64,000 nt of DNA from Onchocerca lupi. Its lineage: Eukaryota > Nematoda > Chromadorea > Rhabditida > Onchocercidae. The stretch spans positions 30,955 to 94,954 of the forward strand of contig JAOVVO010000287.1 of NCBI GenBank assembly GCA_028564675.1, given 5' to 3'. The position numbers and the translations under genes are program-made. The notes beneath the pieces were generated by a model. It was given only the letters and a program-made list of their open reading frames with translations, searched no databases and was not told where the DNA came from. Of the stretch, positions 25,271 to 36,100 are shown one piece after another. Positions within the stretch are counted from its first letter, which is position 1. Each line of letters starts with the position of its first letter.

Positions 25271-28200
25271 ATGGCGACAAATCGTGACATCAATGAACTG
25301 TACTCTGAAGCATGTGCTTGCATGGAACAAGGCCTTTGCTACGATGAAATCGACGATATTGTTAGTTTTGCTTGTTTCTATTCAGTATTAATCAATAGAG
25401 AATCAATGCAGAGATTAAAACGAAAAAACTTTTCATCTAATGGGAGCTGTCATTTAAAAGTTGTTCATTTTTAAAAGATATAAACTTCAGGAAAATGCAC
25501 TGGCATTTTATGAGCGAAGCTTGTTGCTTATAAAAGAAGCAACAAAAGAAAAGAATTGCAAAAAAAATGATATGTATAAAGTAGTGATGAAAGGTAAGAA
25601 ACGAGTGGAAGCAAGAATAAAGGACTTGAAGAAGAACAAGGAAAGACAAAAACAAATCAAGGATGAGACATCGGCCACCAAAAAGATGAAAATGGAGAAT
25701 GAAGAGGTCATCTTATTTTTATGATTATTTTCAGTCTTGAAAATCAAGCTGCAAACTTTTTAAATTATTCTGAAGATTTAGAAATTTTCAATAAGCATAT
25801 TAATAAATTGGTCAAATAGTTTTAGAATAAAAATGAGCTGAAAAAACAGATCGAATCAATGCATACAGCTGAAGCAGATTTGATATATTATATACCAGAT
25901 GGAGTGCAGCTTTTTATCATTGAGGTGGGTTAAAGTTTTGCTTTTCTTTGTAAGCTTGTTATAAGATGATTATTCTTTTTGGAAATTTACAATAAGCATA
26001 ACAATATATGTGAAATAAATCCTTCAGAGTTTCCCAAAAATCCAAAAATTTCGAATCTTTTCACTTTCAGAATGAAAGCACTTCAGCTCCAACTGTTCCT
26101 TCTTCTCTAGAAATTTTCCGACTGCTTTCAATTGACGAAAGACCGGAAACTACTCGAGTGGAAGCATTTATTCAGGTATGTCTTGTCAATTATGACAAAT
26201 TAAAAGTCAAAGAGATATTTATCATTCTCCAAATTGGCAGCTGTATTTAAATGGTAATATTTCTGTTTCGACTTTTCATGTTTTTTGTCGGAAATTTGAT
26301 TCAGATATTTTCAGTTCTTTTTTTTTTTTTTTTAATTGTTTTATTGATGCAAACTATGAAATATAAAAATCGTTTCAAGCAGAACAAGACTTTCTATTTC
26401 AATTTATTTGGATTCATGAGTTAATTCCGAACAGCAAGCAAGTTTTGGTTTTTAATTAAGAAAAGCAAGTATTCGTTATAATGTTTATAGGAGCTATTCG
26501 ATCATTCGCGAATTATAATTATTCCTTGCATATTTTCAGATTGGTCCATGGTCATATCCACTAGTTCCTGGAAAGACACCGGTCCTGAAAAATGATTTTG
26601 GCGCTTACATAGTGCCTAATCCAACTCCAGAACATCCAGGTAGATAACCTGTTAAACTTGTAGTAGAATTTAACTTTTCTGAAGTTCTTTTAAATTTTGA
26701 TATGACTTCAGATTTCATTTAATCATACGGCTAATATGTGCATTAATATATTGCAGATATGTTTGTTGGGATTCTTTTGCCCACAAATCTGGACGCTAAG
26801 GATGAAGAGGATTTCTACTCAATTTTGAAACATTATACCGAGATAAGAACCCAGGAACTGTCTCGCCAAATGAGTAGAGAAGAAAGGGAGCATCTGAGTC
26901 AGAAAATTGGCGACTTTTTGATGCGAGGCATTTTTTCCTTATTTGCTAAATTTTTCTTCTTTTAGAAAAAATTTGGCTGCAGGTTTGAATGAGATGCTTG
27001 AGATCTTCTGAACTTATCAATTTCAAAAAATCTATTTTAATAAAGTTTTATGCAGGTGGTGATTATTTGGCAACAAATATAAATCATGTTGTCCAGAAAA
27101 CATCCAAACTTGTTTCTGACAAATCGGCACAAATTCGCTCTTCACTTACGCCAGATCAAGAACCGATGCAAATAAATGCAGGCATCAGATTTGGCATACA
27201 TTATGTCCACAAAGGTAGCAAAATGGTCGCGAAGTGCACAAGATATCTATGTAAATTTTCTATTTCCTTTAATTCTTAAGCACACATAATTATTAGCTAA
27301 TAATTGTTTTCTAGAAGTAAAAACTGCAATTTCTTTGTTTGGAAATTAAATTTCCAAATGTGATTAGCTTTTATTATTAGTTTGAAAATTTGCATAGCTT
27401 GAATAAGATCTGATTTGTAAATTCTGAAAATCTAGGTTGATCTCAGAGTATCAGTTTGTCCCAGTTTTCCATTATTTTATCATCACTTTTACTGAAAAGG
27501 GAAGGGAAAGAATAGTGAATGTTACGTAGATGATTGAAATTGCATTTCTTCAGTTAGATTTTGTAACAGTATTTGCTTATTATGTGTTTCTGATGTGTTT
27601 ATATTATTTATTTCAAATATTTTCTTCCATGGATTTTTTAATATCAGTTTTCATTCCCTTATTTTTTTAAAGTTACAATATTTAAACTATCATTTCTCAT
27701 TTTAGTGGATAAAATTGGAGATATGGGTGTATCAGTTGGGAAGACTTTAGCATCTGGTGCAGAAAAACACCTTGGTGATGGTGAGAGTGGTGTTGTTCAT
27801 GGCACAGTTTATATATTGGGGAGTGGTATCACAAGCGCAAGCACTATATGGATTGCTCTTGAAAATGCTTCCAAGGCAATGGCTAAAAATATTGCTGATG
27901 AAACGGTAGATACTGTGAGACATAAGTAAGCTTTCACTCAGATTATCAAGCTAAATTTCAACTGCGATAAAAAAGGCATATATTTGGAATTTTATGTTAA
28001 GTAAACTTTTTTAAATAGATTTATCGCTCTTATTTATTGCCTGCTGAAATTAATAGTTTTCATCAATTTATTTCAGCTTTATCAATTTGAATTTGCAGGT
28101 GGGGCGATCAAGCTTCGATAACAGCACATGAAGCACTGTACGCAACTGGTCACACTTCTTTGGCTGCTTTGCAGCTTTGGGATCTTGGCCCACGATCCAT

Positions 28201-28285
28201 CGCTGGTCGTGCAGCTCGCAAAGCAGGCACGCAATTTGTTACTGATCTATATAAGAAGAAGTCACCCTCACGTCTGGAAAAATAA
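25271..28285 (+). CDS. Spartin (SPG20) homologue with MIT and senescence domains
   Basis: Proposed exons: 25271-25360, 25491-25706, 25826-25924, 26071-26175, 26540-26639, 26757-26927, 27056-27250, 27706-27925, 28099-28285, giving 460 residues. Residues about 5-80 form an MIT domain (NELYSEACACMEQGL, then NALAFYERSLLLIKEA), which binds ESCRT-III. The middle has YIPDGVQLFII and WSYPLVPGKTPVLKNDFGAYIVP, the spartin-specific PH-like segment. Residues about 245-460 are the senescence/plant-related domain (GIRFGIHYVHKGSKMVAK, GSGITSASTIWIALENASKAMAKNI, DETVDTVRHKWG). Spartin acts in lipid-droplet turnover, endosomal traffic and cytokinesis. The intron after 26,927 appears to use a GC donor (GCGAG|GCATTT), because no GT donor keeps the frame. 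The start at 25,271 was chosen because the MIT domain begins there. AATAAA occurs at 28,288. Confidence 0.9.
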
Positions 28286-29244
28286 AGAATAAAAATTGTT
28301 CAGTTATAATGATTAATTTATTTCTAAGATTTTTAAACAAATTTAGGATAATTAAAGGGATAGACTTTTTTTTTATTTTTATTGTTTTAACCGTTCATTC
28401 TCCCACTTTTTACCCTATCATTTATTTAATTTTCTGTAATTTTGAGTTCTAATTCGTTGTTTTTGATTTGCTGTTTATCCAAAATCTTTGGTTTTTCTAC
28501 TCCTACAGATTATCTCATCTTGTTCTTCAAATTTTGAAAAGCTTCCATAATCGGACATTCAATGCCTGACATTCGATCTGAAGAAAATGTTAATGAAAAA
28601 ACAAACCATAATTTTCATGATTGTTCGGAATTTCTCTTTTTTTTTTTCGCTTCATTTTATTTAATGCTTTATTTTATTTTATGCTTTACTTTATTATATT
28701 ATTTTATTTGTTTTACAGTAAGATACTGTCTCTTTAAAAGAGAGACAATATCTTACTGTAATCGAGAAATGTATTATTGATAGTACTTCTTTTTCTTTTC
28801 TCTCTAAAATATTTTCATCTTATAATAACGATATAATATGTAATTATGAATTATGTAAAATTACGAGTTAATTATGAAAAATATAATATGTAATTATGAG
28901 CTTCATGAGTACCTCCGCTATATTTCCTTATTTAAGAGATGTTACACGCTGTATAAAGATTAAATATCGATATAAATAAATAAATTTTCCGAGCGAATTG
29001 GGCACATGTTCAGTTTTGTTAATATATTCTCAATACTTCTTGTTGTCTTTTGCCATCAATATTCGTATATGCATGAATACCCTGTAGATGTCTTATTGTG
29101 CGATGTAAGAAAAAATAGAGACTCTGTATAATCAGAGAAGACAGGACTTATTTAAAACAAAATTGAGCCAAATTAGTTTGAATTAGACAAGTTCACTGAA
29201 TTGACGAGATTGAATCAATCCATGGATGTCACTGCAATAGGTCT
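28286..29244. other. Intergenic with direct and inverted repeats
   Basis: Holds the 21-bp inverted repeat at 28,713-28,761 and a direct repeat of 'atataatatgtaattatga' at about 28,831 and 28,879. No gene is seen. Confidence 0.5.
28713..28761. repeat. Near-perfect 21-bp inverted repeat with 7-base loop
   Basis: The left arm TTACAGTAAGATACTGTCTCT (28,713-28,733) pairs with the right arm 28,741-28,761 at 20 of 21 positions. The loop is TTAAAAG. The single mismatch is C against T in the stem, tolerable as a wobble on one RNA strand. It may be an RNA hairpin or a palindromic insertion. It is shorter than a typical microRNA precursor. Confidence 0.85.
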
Positions 29245-29741
29245 TGTCGCGAAAATAAATTTTGCGAAAGAGTCAATTCCTGTTAGAAGAAAGAATTTAT
29301 TGAAGGACAGAACAGTTACGAACGAACAACTATCCGAGAATATCCAAATAGATTATTGTTGGGTATTTTTTCCTTTTTCGGTCGTAGAAATGAAAACTGC
29401 TTGATTGTTGATTGTTGTGTCAATCTGAGTCGACTCAGCTGGGGTTGTTGTATTTGTTGTAAGAACACTGGTGTTCGTTAACCACCTTGTTGAATAAGTA
29501 GTACTTCTGTCCAAAATCTGAATATTTTAAATCCCTTCGAGGTTTCTTTTCCTCTCTTGATCTATAATGTGTCACATTATAATTGGTAGACCTTGCTTTG
29601 TTTATTAATTAATCGGAGCATTTTGGCGGGAAACATGTTTACCTTTCTGTTTATCGGCTTGTTGGTACATTTGAAACTACACGCTTCTTGGCCTTTAACA
29701 CTCCTTGTTTGCATTAATCATATCTCTCGGTTTTTCCGACA
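29245..29741 (-). repeat. 3' LTR of the BEL/Pao element
   Basis: Plus-strand start 'tgtcgcgaaaataaa' and end 'ttccgaca'. It matches 32,183-32,683, including 'ttttgcgaaagag', 'aactatccgagaatatccaa' and 'aaacatgtttacctttctgt'. Because the element points left, this copy is the 3' LTR. Confidence 0.85.
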
Positions 29742-32182
29742 TTACCGACCGAAAAAAAAGTGAGATCTTGAGAAGGGAGAATTCGGAGTCATAGCGAAAG
29801 ATAATCTCTTTCGGCTTCGTCCTTTGTAGTACTACTGGATTTATCTAATGATTCTTCATACATTTCACTTAAATTCATTTCCTTGCCAGAATTCCATCGA
29901 ACGTTGTAAGTAAGTATTCTTTGCATATTTTCACCTCATCGTGTAATTCATTGATTTGATTCATACTACGCTGGATTTGATTTCTTGGCTTGACGATCCT
30001 GTGTTTTCAGTTTCATTTCTTGGCTTGACGATTCTGATTTTTCGTCCAGGATCGTATTGTTGTTATCCACACAGCATTGGATTTAATTTTTCCATTTGGT
30101 GATCCTGCTTTCTTCAGAATCTTTTTGTTCTTGACCATACAACATTGGATTTGAATTTTTAGCTTGATGATAATGATATTGCTTTTTCATTAAATCTTTA
30201 TGGTCTTGCTCATCCTTATGTTGTAGAGGATACTGCAACTTGCTTATCCTTTTCGACTTTGCATAGATTACTGAATTAGGATGTGGGACTTTGTTGGTGT
30301 ATCCTCTTCCTGCTATCATAGGTCCAAGTTTTGTATGGATCAAAATCCTACTTCAATTCTTGTGCTTCGTTCAGTTTAATGAACTTGAAAAAGTCTTTGA
30401 CGCCAATGAGCATATCGGATTGCTTCAGGTAGCCCTTTATTCCATCTAATTTTTTCCTTTTGATTATAAAGATATATTTTTGTCGTCGATTTCCATCACT
30501 TGCCTTATTCTTGAGGTACTCCATGAAGTTAATATGGCAAGTGATTACTTTTGTTGTCCCGATTTTTACGCCAATCTCTGTCCTCTTTAAATAGCATTTC
30601 TTCGATGTCGTATTATCAATAAAGCAGAACTCAATTTTTCATTTTCTGTTCCTTAAAGTTTCAGTCGGTTCGCCAAGTTCGCTGAATGAATTATAATTGC
30701 GGGCTATACAAATAGCACCAAAGCTTTCGTTTGAATTTTGGGAACTTTTGGATTTATGACGTTAATTTTCTTACACAACAGTAAAGTTCGTTTATTTCCT
30801 GGTCGTCTTTGATCCGTTACTATGCTGCTTGTTATTACTGATTCCATTGTTTGGGTAGCTTCCTTATTTTTGCTAGGACATAGCATATTGTAGTAGTAAG
30901 TTGAAAGTTTCCTTTTATCGCAATCATTAGTTGCATGACCTGTTCAAAGAACATTTACATTTAGTTTTTTCGTCGCTCCAATCGATAACTGAGTGTAGGA
31001 TAAATATGGCATTGATTATTCCAATAGTCCTCGTTGCAAAACGCGCAGGGTCTTATAAAAACTGTACCCATAGAATTTTTCTTTGATTCTGGGTCAATTT
31101 AAGATCACTTGATTCTGGTTGCTTAGTTGAGATTAAGGCTGAGGTGTCTTCCATTAAATGATATGGGGTTTGTTTTGGTTTTTTTCAATCAGAAGTCCCT
31201 TTTTCCTACTAAGAATTCGAGTCTTCGTTACTTCTTCGTTTCTTTGGACCAATTCTGCTAGAAATTGTCTTCGAAACTGAAATTGTCTCCACATTTCTTG
31301 TTCTTCCTTTAATTGATGCACTTCGTCTAATATCCACGCAGGTAATTTTGTTTTCAGTGACGATTTCTTTACCCGAATGCTGTAAATTTTCACCTGTAGC
31401 ATCCAGCTGTAAAATTCTTTGGCATTGTTTCAGTGGTTTTTTTCCACTCCTGACCATTTCTTTTGATCGAGTATAATTCAATATAGAGTAAGTTTTTGAT
31501 AATAAGAAGATTACTATATTCCTCTTTTAAAATTTTTCTTATGATATCGTCCGAGCGAAATCATAACCTTCCACGGGTAGAGCATCTCTTTTGAGACAAG
31601 ACATCAAGTAATTCAATTTCTGAATATTTGGAATATTTTGAAGATGAACTGCTGCTTTGAAGTGACCGAATTGTCGCCATGATTTTGGATCGTCACTAAA
31701 CTTTGCTTATGGGAATTGCGGCAAATTTACCACTGCGTGACATAAGGAATTTTCTTTTTGTGGCGGTAATTTTTCCTGACTTAATCGTTGCAGAACTAAC
31801 TCGTTATCATCGTAGATATTTAAAATGATGATAGTTTCTTTAACTTCATATATCAAGTTTAAAATACTTTATTGTCATCTACCATTTTCTCATATTTATC
31901 CTCTTCTTCCTGTTGATCCGTAATCTCTAAGATATATTCTAGCCAATTCCTTTTTATTTTTTCGAGTGTGCTTATATAAAGCCCAAGACGCATTATTTTC
32001 TCCTTGATGATTCTTCTGACTTCTTATTCACGTCGTAGTTCTTCCTTTGATAGGTGCGGATTTGGTGGCGATAAGGTTAGCTCCCAACTTCATTGATGAG
32101 TTCCCGATCTTCACATTGGCCTGTTAAGCTGTCTTGATCATGCTGGTGAACATTTTTACATCTCATCTCGGGCATCAAATTT

Positions 32183-32683
32183 TGTCGTGAAAATAAATTT
32201 TGCGAAAGAGACAATTCCTGTTAGAAGGAAGAATTTATTAAAGGACAGGACAGTTACGAACGAATAACTATCCGAGAATATCCAAATAGACTATCGTTGG
32301 GTATTCTTTTCTTTGTCACTCGTAGAAATGAAAACTGCTCCTTGATTGTTAATTGTTGTGTCGATTTCAGTCAACTTTGCTGGGGTCGTTGTAAATTACT
32401 GTTGTAGGGAACACTGTGCTCGTTAGCCAGCTTATGGAATAAGAAATGCTTCTGCCCCAAAATTCGAACCTTTTAAATCCTTTCGAGACTTTTCCTTTCC
32501 CGATCTGCAACTCATCGCCTCATGATTGGTCGACCTCGCTTAGTTTACCAATTAATCGGAGCTTTTTGGCAGTAAACATGTTTACCTTTCTGTTTATCGG
32601 CTTGGTGATACATTTGAAACTACATGCTTCTTGACCTTTAACACTCCTTGTTTGCATTAATATCTTTCAAAAATTTTCCGCCA
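32183..32683 (-). repeat. 5' LTR of the BEL/Pao element
   Basis: Homologous to the left LTR over about 500 bp, with scattered substitutions showing the copy is not recent. Immediately inside it, the minus strand reads TTTGATGCCCGAGATGAG. This could be a mutated tRNA primer-binding site (TGGTGCCCGAG-like), which is an inference. It ends 467 bases before the POT1 start codon. Confidence 0.85.
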
Positions 32684-33150
32684 GCTTTTTCGCATTGTTT
32701 ATTTTAATTTGAGTGATAAGAAATTCCGTTATCAGATGATCTGGTGAACAGACAATTAGTTTGTAGCAAATAATAATTGTGAGAGGAAAATATAAAATAT
32801 TTAGAAAGCTAGCAATACGGCCACGTCGACATTTCCCTTAGTGCTGCCTGCCCAAGCATTCTGTGAATATGTTATCAAAGACATTAATCAGCATGAAGAA
32901 CGAACTCAAACGTGTCATGATTTGGTACATTTAAATGAAGGTCAAATCGCAAATCCATAAGCTAACTCCAAGTTATTTGAGGATTGGTATAGTTTTTTCG
33001 GTCCCTATCAGTACCTATCAATAACGAAATGATATCGTCTTCTGCTCTCTATATTGCAATATTCGGGTAGATTGTGAAAGTAATTAGACATATCTTTTGA
33101 TAAACAAATTAAATTGGAATTTGTAAAGGAAAAGGAATATTTTAAGCATT

Positions 33151-36100
33151 ATGAAACAACAGTCAAGTTATTCATACACAAGTCTGGTCAATCTGAAAAA
33201 GTGCAACACAAAAGAAAAGGTAAGTGTTAATAATATCCATTAATAGTGAACTTCGACTCCGTCAGATTGTCTTCACTAACCCAACTGATTTAATGCGAAA
33301 TTTATGAAATTATTGGAAATGTGTCACTTTGAATTCAACAATATTTCTCATCTTTCATGAACCAGAAATATTTTGGTGTACCTCATGTTATCCAAAGTCT
33401 GTTTAAAAAAGACTAGCGATATCAAATCGATCGACCCACTCGAGATAATCTGACTACCTGTCATCTACTTCTTATTTAAATTTTCTTTTGGATTTGATAA
33501 ATGAAGATTTTTGCAGATCCATGTATTTGCTAAAGTTTGTGAAGTAAGAAATGTCCGGTCGGTTGATATCCTAGAAAATGGTAAGTTTATTCCAAAGTTT
33601 ATTCCGCTGTTGTAATTCCCTCTTTCCATTCTCTCCATTAGGGAAAAATTTTTTTATCTTTTATTTACTATTCATTTCTTCATTTAGTTAACACTGATGA
33701 CTGCCTCAACATAAAGTTCAGTTTTATGAAGAAGTAGAGCAAAGTTATCCTTGAACAAGAGAAAACTGCTATGTTGTAATCATCTTGAAACTTCATTTGT
33801 TATTTTTCACTGGAAAAATTATGGCTTTAAATTTAATTTTACTCGAGTATTTTTATTGACAATCATCTTTTATATAAAAAAGCGTGTCTGAAACTTTTTC
33901 CATTTTTCAGTGCAGTTAGTCAGTGTTATACATTTGCGGGATTCTAGTGTAAATTCTTTTACAAGATGCATTATATATAGCGAAATGACGGATATATTTG
34001 CGGAAAGAATTAAAATTGATCAAATCATCCAACTTAATCATGTTCATGTGAGTTATTCGTTATTGAGATAAGAATAGACGGATAATATCAGCATTACAAA
34101 TTCGAATAATTCATGTAAGCACTTTTCATGATTCTGGCCTGCATTTCCGCGGATTTATTCTTAGTCGCCTGGCTTTTCATTTTTCTATAAAAATAAATTT
34201 TCATTTTCTCATATCCTTTGCTTTAAATTCCTTATAACTAAGAGTGAATGCTTTCTATATATTCCATAATTCTCTTTCATAATGACAGATTCGAACAAAT
34301 CCGGGAAGACTGCCATCGTTATATGGAAAATTGAATGTGGATGAGTTCGCTATAGTATTAATTAATCACCAATTAGGCAGTGGTATTAAGGTTGTTTTCC
34401 ACTCATCTGCAGATTATTGTGTGCCTGAAAACTGTGAAGAGATGGTATAACTTATTAAATTTAGATTTTATTATTGCTTTAAAGATTGTTCTATGTTTAG
34501 TGTTAAATGAATAAATTTATATATTGAATAATGAGATCTCTCATCTTTTTTGTCTGAACATCGGGTCTTCGGGATATTTAGTAATCGTTCTGCATGAATT
34601 TTATTTAATTTCTAAATATTCTAGTGATACTGAATTTTCTGGTTAAATTGTAAATCAAAGTTCCGCTTCATAGCATTAATTTAAATTTGTTCATTAAATT
34701 TAATCTTACCTTAGTATTTGTTCCGTAAATCGAAGTTTATTTTCATAGTGATAATCCAAAAATTGCAATAAATGACTGATTTAGGATTTTTTTAGTTTTG
34801 AAATTTCATGTTATATATTTGTTTTGCTTTTAGATTGCTGCATTACAAGTTTATTCAAATAATATGCCTATTGTCTCATCTGCAGCTAATTCCCTTTTTG
34901 GCAATACACTTAAATTCCATAATGGAGGTGAAGCAGTTTGCTGTTTGAATCAAGTCTTGCGTTTTCAATATCATAATGTCGTTGTACAGGTACTTAAGAT
35001 TAAATTATAATTATGTCTGGAAGGCTGGCAACTAACAGTTAAATGGAAGTTAAGAATAATATATCAACAATATTAATAAAGCTTAATAAATACAATGTAA
35101 CTCTGAAATATCCAAAATTTTGACACTGTTATTGATTTTAATACTAATATTATAAATTTTAAATTGTTTTGCTTCCTCATTATGATATTAAGAGGAACTA
35201 GAAATAATTTTTCAGTCGTATAAAACTGATGTTCATACTTCCAGGAGATGTCGTCTGTCTCTTCATTTCTAATCGTTTCTTTCTTTCGTACTACAGTGAA
35301 GTCCTTTACATATTTTGAATTGCAGGCAATATCGATATTCATAAGTGATATAGGAAATGTAGTATTGCGATGCTGGGACACTACGAAACCACCCAGGTAT
35401 TTAGTTCATTTTGTTTACTTATGTCTATGAAGGATCCAGTGATCAAGTTATAATAATATATTTGTTTAGGAATTCACTTTGGAAGTTGATTTCATGCTGT
35501 CTTGTAGAAGTTTTACAAAGTCCATTAGGTATGAAGGAACTTTGATAAATAGTTTTCGAGAAATTTCAATTAAAGACTATGTCTGGAATAGGGGAAATTT
35601 TTGCATTGCAGTTCTATGTTTGTCTTCGCAGATGAAAATATTTTTGAAATAATACATGCTGATGAAGAATTGGAGTCACTGGCTAAGGGATATTTTTGCG
35701 ATATAGTCTTTTATAATGAGCATGGAGACTATTTGAAAAAAAATGTTAAGGTTATTTACAATTTCATGTAATTTCAAAAGTCCATTACTTATAATTTTAA
35801 TATGTTGCAATGGACATGATATGCTAAATTTAAAATTTTGAGTGCATGCTTTTTGATTTGAAATTTAATTTAGCACGGTGATATATTGCTTCTTGCCAAT
35901 GTGCATTACTATGTAGTGCAAGACTGCGATATGTTTACCATACATGGAGGTGGTAAACGTTATAACAGAGGCATCAAAATTTTGGATGATTCTTCGAATC
36001 AGAAAGCAAAGCTATTGAAGTATGAACTTTTTTATGATTTTTGCAAATTGAAATCTGTTTTGTACATGTATTGCTAGTATTACAATTGACACTGAAAAAA

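Larger units (their letters stand above)
29245..32683 (-). mobile_element. BEL/Pao LTR retrotransposon, defective, antisense
   Basis: Direct repeats at 29,245-29,741 and 32,183-32,683 (about 500 bp each, clearly homologous over their whole length) form the LTRs, with TG...CA ends (TGTCG...CGACA). The roughly 2.4-kb interior reads on the minus strand. In order there are gag-like remnants at about 31,200-32,000 (KLPAWILDEVHQLKEE type helix at about 31,300), a CCHC knuckle tail GHATNDC at about 30,920, then a retropepsin/DUF1758-type region with DMLIGV followed by a DFFKFI-type motif at about 30,400, and LGPMIAGRG near 30,310. This order is that of BEL/Pao elements. Stops and frameshifts are numerous. 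There is no space or sequence for reverse transcriptase, RNase H or integrase. A clear target-site duplication was not found. Confidence 0.85.

Noticed and set aside
28713..28761. microRNA precursor
   Set aside because: The stem-loop is only 49 bases and flanking sequence does not extend the stem, so it is reported as an inverted repeat only.
29240..32688. Target-site duplication around the BEL/Pao element
   Set aside because: The five bases on each side (about 'ggtct' and 'gcttt') do not match; boundaries may be off by a few bases, so no claim is made.
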